NCBI RefSeq assembly: GCF_000314995.1
Contig: NZ_BAEO01000002.1
Location: 1 to 64,000, forward strand
Direction: 5' to 3'
DNA: 64,000 bases
Origin: Paraglaciecola arctica BSs20135
GTDB taxonomy: Bacteria > Pseudomonadota > Gammaproteobacteria > Enterobacterales > Alteromonadaceae
Both the position numbers and the translations under genes were made by a program. The notes under the pieces are model-generated. The model was not told the DNA's origin. It ran no database searches and worked only from the letters and a program-made list of their open reading frames with translations. How positions within the stretch are numbered: the first letter of the stretch is position 1; the number at the start of each line of letters is the position of its first letter. Below are positions 1 through 7,872 of the stretch, in pieces.

Positions 1-540
1 AAAAAAATCGGCCGCAAGCGACCGAGTTTTAAAACAAACCCAACTGCTTGGCGTTCTTTTCTTTACTATCCAGCTCGATTAGTTCGTTTTGAACATACTT
101 CCTAATTGTCTCTTCATTGGCATTACCAATCGTTTCGACGAAATAGCTCTGTGTCCAAAGCTTACCACCCCAGAAGTATCGTTTATTAATCTCTGGATAT
201 AACTTAAAAAACTCTCTCGCTGAGATACTTTTTATAACTTGCATTACATGACTAGGAGCTACTTTGGGTTCGCCTTTGATAACCATGTGAATATGATCTT
301 CTGGAATTTCCAACTCCTGGATATCAAAATCATAGTCATACCCTATTTTACGAATAATCGCCTTCATCGCTTCGCGATACGGCTCTACAAACACTTTGTG
401 TCGATATTTGGGTATCCAAACAAAGTGATACATTAACCGATAAACGTGATGTGTATTTCTCTGAAGTTCCATATGATGAATAGCATAAACTGGAAAAAGA
501 CCCAGTTTACACTATCCAGCACGGGGGCAAGCCCCCGAGA
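1..540 (-). mobile_element. IS200/IS605-family insertion sequence
   Basis: A single-gene element whose transposase is flanked by GC-rich hairpins, as expected for the IS200/IS605 family, which has subterminal palindromes instead of terminal inverted repeats. The 3' (right) end hairpin lies at 8-25, with an 8-bp stem containing one mismatch and an AA loop. The 5' (left) end hairpin is a perfect 7-bp stem at 522-528/531-537, also with an AA loop. Both hairpins share the GC-AA-GC apex. A further 8-bp stem at 486-493/502-509 lies just upstream of the transposase start; in IS200 such upstream structures limit tnpA expression. Exact ends are not resolved, and the right end may extend beyond the window. 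Confidence 0.65.
29..472 (-). CDS. tnpA: IS200/IS605-family transposase (Y1 HUH)
   Basis: A 147-residue single-strand transposase of the Y1 HUH class, the normal size for IS200 TnpA. The metal-binding HUH motif is His60-Ile-His62 within EDHIHMVI. The candidate nucleophile is Tyr126 in IRKYVQNE. The family cuts and joins single-stranded DNA at hairpin-marked ends through a 5'-phosphotyrosine intermediate. No tnpB accessory gene is present in the window, so the element resembles IS200 rather than IS605. The reading frame is intact with all motifs present, so the element may be active. The ATG at 472 starts at the usual family N-terminus. Confidence 0.9.
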   Translation of the reverse strand: MELQRNTHHVYRLMYHFVWIPKYRHKVFVEPYREAMKAIIRKIGYDYDFDIQELEIPEDHIHMVIKGEPKVAPSHVMQVIKSISAREFFKLYPEINKRYFWGGKLWTQSYFVETIGNANEETIRKYVQNELIELDSKEKNAKQLGLF

Positions 541-593
541 TTTACGCTACGCGGTTAAAATAATAGGTTCAATAACTTAGTCTCTAACGCCAT

Positions 594-624
594 AAAAATA
601 TTACAAATATTCTGTAATATTTTT
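594..624. terminator. AT-rich perfect hairpin, possible terminator
   Basis: A 12-bp perfect inverted repeat (594-605 and 613-624) with a 7-base loop, ending in a run of T on the plus strand and of A on the other side. It lies between the insertion element and the next gene and could stop transcription in either direction. The stem is almost entirely A/T, so its terminator strength is doubtful. Confidence 0.35.
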
Positions 625-684
625 GCTCAGCCCAAGACTATGAGATTTAAGGAAGCGTATATACCCATAAATAAGGACAAAAAC

Positions 685-765
685 ATGTATTTGCTGCTGA
701 TGGCCAAGCATATTAAATTGGCACAGGAAATAATCTATAAACAACTGACTAAACAAGATTTATGA
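685..765 (+). CDS. possible 26-residue micro-ORF
   Basis: A short frame starting with ATG at 685, preceded by AAGGA at 673-677 at good spacing, and ending in TGA at 763-765. The predicted peptide is amphipathic, with Leu/Ile and Lys mixed. It ends about 10 bases from the convergent EamA transporter stop. No family is recognised and the size allows chance occurrence. It is listed only because of its ribosome-binding site and otherwise empty surroundings. Confidence 0.2.
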   Translation: MYLLLMAKHIKLAQEIIYKQLTKQDL

Positions 766-777
766 CCCAGTTACCAA

Positions 778-1680
778 TTAGGATTTTTGTGCACGCTTAC
801 TAAATGGCAGCGGCAATTTCCCCATAGCAACAGCATTACCTAACAATACAACTGCAACACCAATAAAAGCCTCTACATGCCATTGATAACCTTCAAATAT
901 AGTCGATAATATCAAAGCAATAATGGGATAAACCAATACTACATAAGCGGCTTTATCTGAGCCCATTTGTTTAACTAGTTGCATATAGCCACCAAACGCT
1001 AAAACCGAACCAAATACCGACAAATAAAACATCGAATAATAATAATTGGGGTTGGTTGGCAAACTAAACTCAGCACCATTAAACATGGCCGCGGTGAATA
1101 TAAAGATAACCCCGTAACTCATGGCCCAGAAGTTCATTTGAATGACAGGTGTGCCATGATCAAGGATACGCTCAGAGATAACATTGCCCAAAGAAGCAAA
1201 AAAGAACGAAGAAAAAGCTAAACTAATACCCAATAACAGATATTGATTAGCACTGACTTTAGCAAACTCAGGTAAGAATATTAAACCTATGCCGAACATG
1301 CCTAAGGTTGCCCCTATCATGACTTCCTTGCGAATAGGTTTTTTCAATAAAACCCGTCGTAACAATACGTTGATATACACCATACCAGAGCTCATTAAGG
1401 CCACAATCGCACTTATAATGTATTGTTGGCTTTGATATAAAAGCGTGTAATCAAGGGTATATAGACATAAACCAACACCGGCCATTTTGATGTGGATATG
1501 TTTCGGTAAACGTAACGATAACTTTTTTATTTTGCAGTAACTAAATAGAATAATTGCAGCTATCAAAAAACGATAAGCAACTGAAAGCGTCGGATCAACT
1601 TCACCAAACTGAAAAGTGATAGCCAGCCAAGTGGAACCCCAAATAAGCACCACAACAGAAAACAAAACGAGATTAGACAA
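778..1680 (-). CDS. EamA/DMT-family transporter
   Basis: A 300-residue integral membrane protein with about ten hydrophobic segments arranged as two EamA repeats, the drug/metabolite transporter fold. The N-terminal segment with VLIWGSTWLAI is typical of the first EamA repeat. Members export metabolites such as amino acids or purines from the cytoplasm; the substrate here cannot be read from sequence. The only start that gives the complete first helix is TTG at 1680; an in-frame TAG directly precedes it, and a weak AAGAG lies upstream. The gene is divergent from the M20 peptidase gene, with about 70 bases between them that must hold both promoters. Confidence 0.85.
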   Translation of the reverse strand: MSNLVLFSVVVLIWGSTWLAITFQFGEVDPTLSVAYRFLIAAIILFSYCKIKKLSLRLPKHIHIKMAGVGLCLYTLDYTLLYQSQQYIISAIVALMSSGMVYINVLLRRVLLKKPIRKEVMIGATLGMFGIGLIFLPEFAKVSANQYLLLGISLAFSSFFFASLGNVISERILDHGTPVIQMNFWAMSYGVIFIFTAAMFNGAEFSLPTNPNYYYSMFYLSVFGSVLAFGGYMQLVKQMGSDKAAYVVLVYPIIALILSTIFEGYQWHVEAFIGVAVVLLGNAVAMGKLPLPFSKRAQKS

Positions 1681-1753
1681 CTATTTATTACTCTTGATGA
1701 AAGGTTATACTAGCCGCAAGTTTACCCAATAAAATCTATAAGTGACTCATTAC

Positions 1754-3229
1754 ATGAAAAAAATATTGCTATCCATCACTACCATTATTGTTGTGTTATT
1801 GGTTATCGTGGTTTTTCGAGCGACAACTGTTTTTGAAAACAATCAATATCAGGTCACCGAGTCACTCACACCTATTGCTTTAGACAAAGCCGCTGCAATA
1901 GACAGGTTTAGTCTAGCACTACAAATTCCCACAATATCCTATGACGATACCAGCAAGTTCGACCATTCAGCATTTCTGGCGTTTCATCAACATTTGGCAC
2001 AGTCTTTTCCATTAGCACACGCCAAAACACAACTCACTAAGTTCAACGATTACAGCATGGTTTTTCACCTAAAAGGGCAAAACCCTCAACTCAAGCCTGC
2101 ACTTTTTATGGGGCATATGGATGTGGTGCCTGTTGACGAACAAACTAAAGACCAATGGTTACAACCGCCTTTTAGCGGAAAAGTAACAGACGGTGCAATT
2201 TGGGGCAGAGGTGCAATTGACGATAAGGTAAGTGTACTGGCATTAATGGAGTCGTTAGAATGGTTTCTAACGCAAAATAAAGTACCACAAAGAGATGTTT
2301 ATTTTGCCTTTGGTCACGATGAAGAAGTGGGCGGTGAAGGTGCAAAAGCCATAGCTAAATATTTTGCTGAACAAAACATCCAATTTGAATTCGTCTTAGA
2401 CGAAGGCGGCGTAATTACCGAGGGTATTATTCCGGGTGCGACTCAACCATTGGCTCTAGTGGGTGTAGCTGAAAAAGGCATAGTGAATTTTAGATTAACA
2501 GTTAAAGGCGAGGGTGGACATTCATCACAACCACCAGCACATACTGCGGCGGGGATTTTAGCCAGCGCCATAGTAAAAGTAGAAAATAACCCATTTGATG
2601 CACGACTCGAATTTTTTGACTTGATGTTCGATAACATTGGTTATTCAATGCCTTTATCCAAGCGCTTGCCATTAGCCAATTTATGGTTGTTTGAACCATT
2701 AATACTTAACACTTTACTTAACAGCCCCATATCAGCAGCAAGCTCTCGTACCACCACTGCGGTCACCATGTTACAAGGCAGCACTAAGTCAAATGTACTG
2801 CCAACTATTGCCACAGCTGTAGTCAACTTTAGAATTTTACCGGGCGACACTATAAAGAGTATTCAAGCACATCTTGAACGAGTGATTGATGACCCTAGAG
2901 TGACACTTTCTACTGAATTAGCCAATGAAGCATCAGCTGTATCACCTACCGATAATATTGGATTTAAGTTAATTGAAAGTTCCATAAGACGTTTAGACGA
3001 CAATGTTCTAGTTACCCCTTATTTGGTGGTAGCGGCAACAGATTCAAGACATTTTCAAAACCTATCTGACAATATCTATCGCTTTATGATGGTTTCGCTC
3101 AATCCAGAGACCTTAAAACAATTCCACGGGCTAAACGAACAAATAGCCGTTAAGGATTACCTAAATGCAATTCAGTTTTATTATGCAATGTTAGAGCAAA
3201 CTGCAAGTGGCAAGCCACATAGTAGTTAA
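1754..3229 (+). CDS. membrane-anchored M20 family metallopeptidase
   Basis: A zinc aminoacylase/carboxypeptidase of family M20, close in layout to PM20D1 and yeast carboxypeptidase S. From the ATG at 1754 it has 491 residues. An uncleaved signal anchor occupies residues 1-22, so the enzyme probably faces the periplasm. Metal ligands and catalytic residues are visible: His121 and Asp123 in GHMDVVPV, Asp156 in GRGAIDDK, Glu190/Glu191 in GHDEEVGGEG, Asp216 in LDEGG, and a C-terminal His in ATDSRHFQ. The lid/dimerisation domain lies between the two metal-site halves. A GTG start at 1742 would add four residues and is less likely. Substrates are probably N-acyl amino acids or dipeptides. Confidence 0.88.
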   Translation: MKKILLSITTIIVVLLVIVVFRATTVFENNQYQVTESLTPIALDKAAAIDRFSLALQIPTISYDDTSKFDHSAFLAFHQHLAQSFPLAHAKTQLTKFNDYSMVFHLKGQNPQLKPALFMGHMDVVPVDEQTKDQWLQPPFSGKVTDGAIWGRGAIDDKVSVLALMESLEWFLTQNKVPQRDVYFAFGHDEEVGGEGAKAIAKYFAEQNIQFEFVLDEGGVITEGIIPGATQPLALVGVAEKGIVNFRLTVKGEGGHSSQPPAHTAAGILASAIVKVENNPFDARLEFFDLMFDNIGYSMPLSKRLPLANLWLFEPLILNTLLNSPISAASSRTTTAVTMLQGSTKSNVLPTIATAVVNFRILPGDTIKSIQAHLERVIDDPRVTLSTELANEASAVSPTDNIGFKLIESSIRRLDDNVLVTPYLVVAATDSRHFQNLSDNIYRFMMVSLNPETLKQFHGLNEQIAVKDYLNAIQFYYAMLEQTASGKPHSS

Positions 3230-3248
3230 CCTAAACTCAGGTTAACTA
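3223..3248. terminator. hairpin shared by two convergent genes
   Basis: A 10-bp perfect stem (3223-3232/3239-3248) with a 6-base loop spans the junction between the M20 peptidase gene and the GFA gene. The stop codon of each gene lies in a stem arm. There is no U-tract, so it may act as a 3'-end stabiliser or as a weak bidirectional terminator. Confidence 0.5.
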
Positions 3249-3649
3249 GGGAAGCCATCACACTTGTTGGCTTGCTGACCCTCAGCATACCAACTAGCTC
3301 GTTCAGCCCAAAATATATTATCGTTGGGTTGAATGTTCGGCTCGGCGTCTAAACTACCTGCTGGCACAATTAAGGCTTTGCCACTGGTAGTCACAAAAGG
3401 CAAACCAGAGCCACATTCAGAGCAAAACACCACGGTAAAGTCACGTTCTGGATAGTTAAATTGTTTTTTATGCTTTGCGCCTGACAGCCATTTGATCGCC
3501 TCGTGGCGAGTAAATAAATTAGCCGCATGAGCCGAGCCGGTAATTTTTTGACATTGTTTACAATGGCAAAAATAGAATCGTTTAAAGTCATTCTCAACTT
3601 CATAAGTGACCGCACCACAAAGGCAGCCTCCGCTGATTTTGTCGCTCAT
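3242..3649 (-). CDS. GFA family zinc-binding protein
   Basis: A 135-residue protein of the GFA (glutathione-dependent formaldehyde-activating enzyme-like, Mss4-like fold) family. The zinc-binding cysteines are all present: Cys9 and Cys11 in GGCLCGAV, Cys28, Cys30 and Cys33 in FCHCKQC, and Cys76 and Cys79 in VFCSECGSGL. Family members have the size and fold of the Paracoccus Gfa protein, but most are of unknown function, and an actual formaldehyde reaction should not be assumed. It lies 18 bases downstream of the DUF3224 gene on the same strand and is probably cotranscribed with it. Confidence 0.9.
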   Translation of the reverse strand: MSDKISGGCLCGAVTYEVENDFKRFYFCHCKQCQKITGSAHAANLFTRHEAIKWLSGAKHKKQFNYPERDFTVVFCSECGSGLPFVTTSGKALIVPAGSLDAEPNIQPNDNIFWAERASWYAEGQQANKCDGFPS

Positions 3650-3667
3650 ATGGTCTCCAAAGTTATG

Positions 3668-4051
3668 CTAGTTTAGATGGATAGTGTAACCCGCCACTCC
3701 GTTTTCACCAGAGGTAAAGTCACCTTTTAAGCCAATGAGATTGTCGTCAATCGAACTTTGTATTATCTCAAATTGACTGCTGGCAACACCATTAACAAAT
3801 TGACCTAGATGTCTTAAAATCAAGTAGCCTGAAATATCGTTAACACTGGCTTGTATAGTTTCAAACCCAACAAACTCAGCGCTGCCATCGGCTTGATAAC
3901 TCAATAAATACTGTAAGTCGCTGGTACCAACAATATCGCCGCTATACTCAAGTTTGACCTTAGCTAAACTGCGTTTTCCTTCTTCATATTCACTTTGGGT
4001 TGTCTCTTGCCAATCTTTTATTTGAAATTGACCTGTTAAGTTTTGCATCAT
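3668..4051 (-). CDS. DUF3224 domain-containing protein
   Basis: A 127-residue cytoplasmic protein without signal peptide, recognised as DUF3224 by its overall pattern: an N-terminal GQFQIKDW strand, a central SGDIVGTSDLQYLLSY segment, FVGFETI, and a C-terminal LKGDFTSGE region. The family has an allene-oxide-cyclase-like beta-barrel and no established activity. It is the first gene of a likely two-gene operon with the GFA gene. The promoter must lie in the 83 bases shared with the divergent AraC gene, so the AraC protein may control it; that link is inference. Confidence 0.85.
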   Translation of the reverse strand: MMQNLTGQFQIKDWQETTQSEYEEGKRSLAKVKLEYSGDIVGTSDLQYLLSYQADGSAEFVGFETIQASVNDISGYLILRHLGQFVNGVASSQFEIIQSSIDDNLIGLKGDFTSGENGVAGYTIHLN

Positions 4052-4134
4052 TAGTTCCTTTTATTTGCCGAATTCAAAAGCCTAATGCATGATCAACAAT
4101 CAATATTGAACAAACACGACAAATAAGCCGATTA

Positions 4135-4920
4135 ATGAAAACCAGCGACAAAAAAATATCCGGTGTTTTGCATCAAACTCGTAGCGCTGAAAATTTTCAA
4201 TTAAGGCGTTATCAACCTGAACCTGCTCTAGCACCTTTAGTTGAACAATTTTGGTTAGTGGATTGGGATCTTCGAGGAAAACCAGCACACACCCAACAAA
4301 ACTTACCCGATCCTAATATGCATTTAATCATCAGCAAACAAGGTGCAAAAGTGCTGGGGCCAGTAAGTAAAAAATATAGTTACAGCATGCAAGGGCAAGG
4401 CAAAATTATCGGAGTGAAGTTTAACTTAGGCGTATTGGCCAAAAAACTTCATTTCCCTTTAGATAAAGCCCTAGATAGTGAGTTTGAAGTGGCTGATATC
4501 TTCGAAATTGACCAACAAAAACTAATGAAAAATACACTTAACGCTAAGAACGACCAAGCAGCAGTTGCTTATTTAAGCCATGAGTTGCAAAACAATATTA
4601 TTCAATTAGATCCAGCAATTATCAAAGTACAAACCCTTGCAGAGCATATAAAAAATAATAACAACATCAACCGTGTTGAAATCCTTGCAGAACACTGCCA
4701 CACCTCAGTTCGCAATATACAACGCTTGTTTAAAACCTATGTAGGTTTATCACCCAAATGGTTGATCCGAAAATATCGTCTACACCATGCGTTAGAGAGG
4801 TTAGAAAATCAGCAGTTGTCTTTGGCGGAGTTGGCCGCGAGTTTAGATTATGCTGATCAATCCCATCTGACTAGAGACTTTAGTGAGTTTCTGAATATCA
4901 CCCCCAGACAATATAAGTAA
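4135..4920 (+). CDS. AraC family transcriptional regulator (DUF6597-type N-terminus)
   Basis: A 261-residue regulator. Residues 20-140 match the DUF6597 sensor-type domain found at the N-terminus of many AraC proteins (pattern FWLVDW, then NLPDPNMHLII, then GVKFNLGVLAKKL). Residues 165-260 form the double helix-turn-helix AraC DNA-binding domain, with SVRNIQRLFKTYVGLSPK as the first signature and ADQSHLTRDFSEFLNITPRQY as the second. The ligand is unknown. It is divergent from the DUF3224-GFA pair and may control both that operon and itself. Confidence 0.88.
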   Translation: MKTSDKKISGVLHQTRSAENFQLRRYQPEPALAPLVEQFWLVDWDLRGKPAHTQQNLPDPNMHLIISKQGAKVLGPVSKKYSYSMQGQGKIIGVKFNLGVLAKKLHFPLDKALDSEFEVADIFEIDQQKLMKNTLNAKNDQAAVAYLSHELQNNIIQLDPAIIKVQTLAEHIKNNNNINRVEILAEHCHTSVRNIQRLFKTYVGLSPKWLIRKYRLHHALERLENQQLSLAELAASLDYADQSHLTRDFSEFLNITPRQYK

Positions 4921-4970
4921 CGCCAAGTAAACACCTGTTTAGTATTTATCATCCTTGTAAATACAAGAGC

Positions 4971-5030
4971 TGTCTTATTATTGTACATGTTAATAGCTTG
5001 ATGTAGACTTGTCTTATTAGTTGTACAACT
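4971..5030 (+). promoter_or_regulatory. probable YefM-type operator with two TGTACA cores
   Basis: Two direct repeats of the form TGTCTTATTA(G)TTGTACA occur at 4971-4987 and 5010-5027, upstream of the antitoxin gene. Each contains the hexamer TGTACA (4982-4987 and 5022-5027), spaced 40 bp apart. The second lies in a perfect 12-bp palindrome at 5019-5030. In E. coli the YefM operator consists of a long and a short palindrome with TGTACA cores, so this fits autoregulation by the antitoxin and the toxin-antitoxin complex. Confidence 0.7.
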
Positions 5031-5045
5031 TAGAGGTGTAGTGTA

Positions 5046-5300
5046 ATGCGTATTGTATCTTTTACTGAAGCTCGTAATCGGCTTAAGTCAGTGCTGGACA
5101 ATGTTGTAAATGATGTTGATTATACCGTGATAACTCGAAGAGATGCTGAAGATGCAGTTGTCATGTCAATGGAGCACTATAATAGCTTAATGGAAACGGT
5201 TCATTTGCTAAAATCACCGGCTAATGCTGCACATTTATCAAAATCCATTGAGCAATATAATTCCGGTAAAACAAGATTACGAGACATCACCAATGACTAA
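5046..5300 (+). CDS. yefM: YefM/Phd-family antitoxin
   Basis: An 84-residue antitoxin. The N-terminal Phd/YefM fold (residues 1-55) has the typical SFTEARNRLKSVLDNV dimerisation and DNA-binding helix, followed by the YTVITRRDAEDAVVMSMEHYNSL strand-turn region. The C-terminal tail, about residues 60-84, is expected to be unfolded until it wraps the toxin. A good ribosome-binding site (AGAGGTG) precedes the ATG. It ends in an 8-base overlap with the toxin gene. Expected roles are neutralising YoeB and binding the TGTACA-containing operator upstream. Confidence 0.93.
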   Translation: MRIVSFTEARNRLKSVLDNVVNDVDYTVITRRDAEDAVVMSMEHYNSLMETVHLLKSPANAAHLSKSIEQYNSGKTRLRDITND

Positions 5301-5553
5301 GCAACTTGCTTGGACAGATGAGGCTTGGAATGATTATCTTTACTGGCAAGGGCAAGATAAAAGAACATTAAAACGGATTAATAAGTTAATTAGTGACGCC
5401 AAACGTTTACCCTTTGAAGGTATAGGCAAGCCTGAGCCATTAAAAGAAAATTTATCTGGTTTTTGGTCTAGACGAATAGATGAAACAAATCGTTTGGTTT
5501 ACGCAGTATCAGATGTATATTTAACGGTCATATCCTGTCGTTATCATTACTAA
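5293..5553 (+). CDS. yoeB: YoeB/Txe-family mRNA interferase toxin
   Basis: An 86-residue ribosome-dependent endoribonuclease of the RelE fold, nearly the same length as E. coli YoeB (84). Alignment by eye places all catalytic residues: Glu48, Arg67, His85 and the terminal Tyr86, equivalent to E46, R65, H83 and Y84. The block GKPEPLKENLSGFWSRRI is almost identical to E. coli. The ATG at 5293 overlaps the last codons of the antitoxin (ATGACTAA), giving translational coupling; an upstream in-frame start would overlap most of the antitoxin tail and is rejected. The toxin appears intact and should be functional. Confidence 0.93.
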   Translation: MTKQLAWTDEAWNDYLYWQGQDKRTLKRINKLISDAKRLPFEGIGKPEPLKENLSGFWSRRIDETNRLVYAVSDVYLTVISCRYHY

Positions 5554-5633
5554 TGCACGAGGTTGCTAATTGGCTAGTCGATGGATTTTCCCTTTAAACT
5601 AAACATATTCAGTCAATAGAGTTATCCATATTT

Positions 5634-6089
5634 ATGATATACACCATAAATATTAAACTGCCTAACCCATTGGAACAGATTCATTGGGAATGCGTTATTG
5701 AAGTAGATGGCGACGCAAGTTTAGAAGATTTACATTTAATGATCCAAGAAGCAGTTGAGTTTGATAATGATCATATGTATGAATTCTATATTGCTAAAAC
5801 ACTACAAGCATTTGAGCGTAATAGCTTTCAGTGTGATGAGCAAAGAATAGTGGATACAAGTATTGAATATTTTATCCAAACAGCCAAAGATAAAAAGATG
5901 TTTTACTTGTTTGATTACGGCGATAGCTGGCTATTTCAGATAAGTAAAACTCGTAAAAAACCTTTTGCCCCTGTTGAGAATATTGAATATCCGAACATTG
6001 TCTCTAAAAGTGATTTTCTTCCTGAACAATATCCAGATTGGGATGAAGATGATTTTGATGATGACAAGCCTATTATTCACATTCTTTAA
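5634..6089 (+). CDS. plasmid pRiA4b ORF-3-like domain protein
   Basis: A 151-residue acidic protein of the pRiA4b ORF-3 / IS1096 passenger TnpR-like family. The hallmark segment FYLFDYGDSWLFQI is near residues 98-111, and the N-terminus IKLPNPLEQIHWECVIEV is a typical start of the domain. The function of the family is unknown; members often lie on plasmids or near mobile elements, which fits the toxin-antitoxin pair next door. The C-terminus is rich in Asp and Glu. It is convergent with the HAD gene; a 20-bp perfect palindrome overlaps its stop codon. Confidence 0.8.
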   Translation: MIYTINIKLPNPLEQIHWECVIEVDGDASLEDLHLMIQEAVEFDNDHMYEFYIAKTLQAFERNSFQCDEQRIVDTSIEYFIQTAKDKKMFYLFDYGDSWLFQISKTRKKPFAPVENIEYPNIVSKSDFLPEQYPDWDEDDFDDDKPIIHIL

Positions 6090-6103
6090 GATTAATCTTA
6101 AAG
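6084..6103. terminator. 20-bp perfect palindrome at a convergent junction
   Basis: CTTTAAGATTAATCTTAAAG is a perfect palindrome that includes the stop codon (6087-6089) of the pRiA4b-like gene and lies 13 bases from the stop of the convergent HAD gene. It could form a hairpin with a 7-8-bp stem in either transcript. It lacks GC and a U-tract, so a terminator role is only possible. Confidence 0.35.
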
Positions 6104-6116
6104 CAATGTATTAACT

Positions 6117-6581
6117 TCAAACAAACTCACTAAGTTGCTCAACCATTAAGATGTTTTGGCTGGATTTTTGATTTGTAGGGTTAAACCACACCGACTTTAG
6201 TCCGGCGGCCATAGGAGCTAAGACGTCTTTTTCTAGGGAGTCTCCTAGCATGCTCACTTGTGAAGGGCTAGCGCCTAATTGCTGGACGATTTTTAGATAG
6301 TAGCCAGTATCTGTTTTACTCAATCCTAAGTTTTCACGGCAAAAAACCTGTGTGATAAATTCACTTAGCCCGGCGCGTATTAAGGCGTGGCGAATTTGTA
6401 CTTCACTGGAGTCTTCGGCGTTAGTGGCGAGGTGACATTGTGCATTTCGGCTTAAGCGCTTTAAACAGTTTTTTGCCCCCGCCACCACTTGTATTTTTGG
6501 CCAGTCACACATGGGGCCCGTTTGATTGGGTAAGTCCACCATTAAAGTGTCTCCCCAATCAAACAAGTAGTGTTTTATCAC
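6117..6581 (-). CDS. HAD-IA family hydrolase
   Basis: A 154-residue haloacid-dehalogenase superfamily phosphatase-like protein, short for the family. Motif I is FDWGDTL: the nucleophile is Asp8, but the usual +2 aspartate is Gly10, and Asp11 follows one place later. Motif II Thr53 (LATNA), motif III Lys89 (GLSKTD) and motif IV Asp114/Asp119 (GDSLEKD) are present. The cap region is small, about residues 15-45. It starts 5 bases after the proA stop on the same strand, so it is probably the third gene of the proBA operon, but nothing links it to proline synthesis by sequence. Confidence 0.83.
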   Translation of the reverse strand: MIKHYLFDWGDTLMVDLPNQTGPMCDWPKIQVVAGAKNCLKRLSRNAQCHLATNAEDSSEVQIRHALIRAGLSEFITQVFCRENLGLSKTDTGYYLKIVQQLGASPSQVSMLGDSLEKDVLAPMAAGLKSVWFNPTNQKSSQNILMVEQLSEFV

Positions 6582-6586
6582 TATGT

Positions 6587-7837
6587 TTATTCGCGCACTT
6601 CGCCGTCACCCATCACAATAAATTTTTCTGTGGTAAGTGATTCAGCTCCCATAGGCCCATAAGCATGTAACTTGCTGGTGGAGATACCAATTTCAGCACC
6701 TAAACCTAATTGACCGCCATCGGAAAAACGCGACGAAGCATTGGCCATAACAACGGCTGAATTAATCCGGCGTATAAAGGCCTGTGCTGTGGAATAGTCT
6801 TGCGTGGCAATGACTTCAGTATGACCTGAGGCATATTCTTCAATATGTTCAATTGCATGTTCAAAATCTGAAACCACTCTTACCGCAATTTCCATGGCTA
6901 AATATTCAGCGTGCCAGTCATCCTCGGTGGCAGCTTGTGCACCTTTGAAATATTCGATGCTGTTTTCACAGGCATGCACCACAGTGTTGTGCTGCGCTAA
7001 AAGAGCGGCAGCTTTGGGCAAAAAGGTCTTGGCAACATCTTGATGGACTAATAAAGTTTCTAAGGAATTACACACACCGGTGCGCTGAGTTTTACCATTT
7101 TCAAGTAATGCTAATGCCTTGGTTTCATCTGCAGCACTGTCCACATACAAATGACATACACCTTTATAATGTTGGATAACGGGAATACGACTGTTTTCAG
7201 ACACAAAACGGATAAGCCCTTCACCACCTCTTGGAATAATCAGGTCGATCGACTCGTTCAACGTCATTAACTCGTTCATCACAGCGCGGTCAGGGTCAGG
7301 CACCACTACCACAGCAGCAGGATCGATTTGCTGTTTAGAAAGTGAGCTTTTAATACACTCGGCCAGCGCTAAATTAGAATGTATGGCTTCTTTACCACCA
7401 CGTAACACCACAGCATTACCGGCTTTTAAACACAATGCGGCGGCGTCTATTGTTACGTTTGGACGGGATTCGTAAATCATCGCGATCACGCCTAAAGGAA
7501 TACGCATTTTGCCTACTTGGATACCGCTTGGCATACGTTCAATCTTAGAGATTGAACCAACGGGATCAGCTTGAGCTGCAATTTCTAATACGGCATTGGC
7601 TATATCTTGAATACGAGCAGGGTCAAGGGCTAAGCGGTCGAGCATCGCGGCATCTAAGCCATTTTTTTTACCTGCACTTAAATCTTTCTCATTGGCAACT
7701 AAAATAGCGGCGGTGTTTGCCAATAAAGACTCAGCAATATCAGCTAATAATTGATTTTTTTGTTTAGACGTTAAGTTGGCAACTTGGTGCGCTGCTTTTT
7801 TAGCTTGTTTAGCCGCGGCTGTAATAGAAAAAGTCAT
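6587..7837 (-). CDS. proA: gamma-glutamyl phosphate reductase
   Basis: The second enzyme of proline synthesis: NADPH-dependent reduction of glutamyl 5-phosphate to glutamate 5-semialdehyde in the cytoplasm. The 416-residue length is normal. It has the aldehyde-dehydrogenase fold, with catalytic Cys256 in QRTGVCNSLETLL, the PLGVIAMIYESRPNVT segment at 114-129, and the LRGGKEAIHSN cofactor region near 145. An AAGGAT ribosome-binding site precedes the ATG at 7837. It follows proB by 35 bases in the same direction. Confidence 0.97.
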   Translation of the reverse strand: MTFSITAAAKQAKKAAHQVANLTSKQKNQLLADIAESLLANTAAILVANEKDLSAGKKNGLDAAMLDRLALDPARIQDIANAVLEIAAQADPVGSISKIERMPSGIQVGKMRIPLGVIAMIYESRPNVTIDAAALCLKAGNAVVLRGGKEAIHSNLALAECIKSSLSKQQIDPAAVVVVPDPDRAVMNELMTLNESIDLIIPRGGEGLIRFVSENSRIPVIQHYKGVCHLYVDSAADETKALALLENGKTQRTGVCNSLETLLVHQDVAKTFLPKAAALLAQHNTVVHACENSIEYFKGAQAATEDDWHAEYLAMEIAVRVVSDFEHAIEHIEEYASGHTEVIATQDYSTAQAFIRRINSAVVMANASSRFSDGGQLGLGAEIGISTSKLHAYGPMGAESLTTEKFIVMGDGEVRE

Positions 7838-7872
7838 GTTAAATATCCTTGGGTAATTTTGTCTAAATATGT

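Noticed and set aside
239-436. Plus-strand frame opposite the transposase gene
   Set aside because: Lies fully antisense to a recognised transposase, and its protein resembles no family.
5224-5292. A longer yoeB frame starting at 5224
   Set aside because: Would overlap most of the antitoxin tail; the ATG at 5293 gives the standard YoeB N-terminus and overlap.
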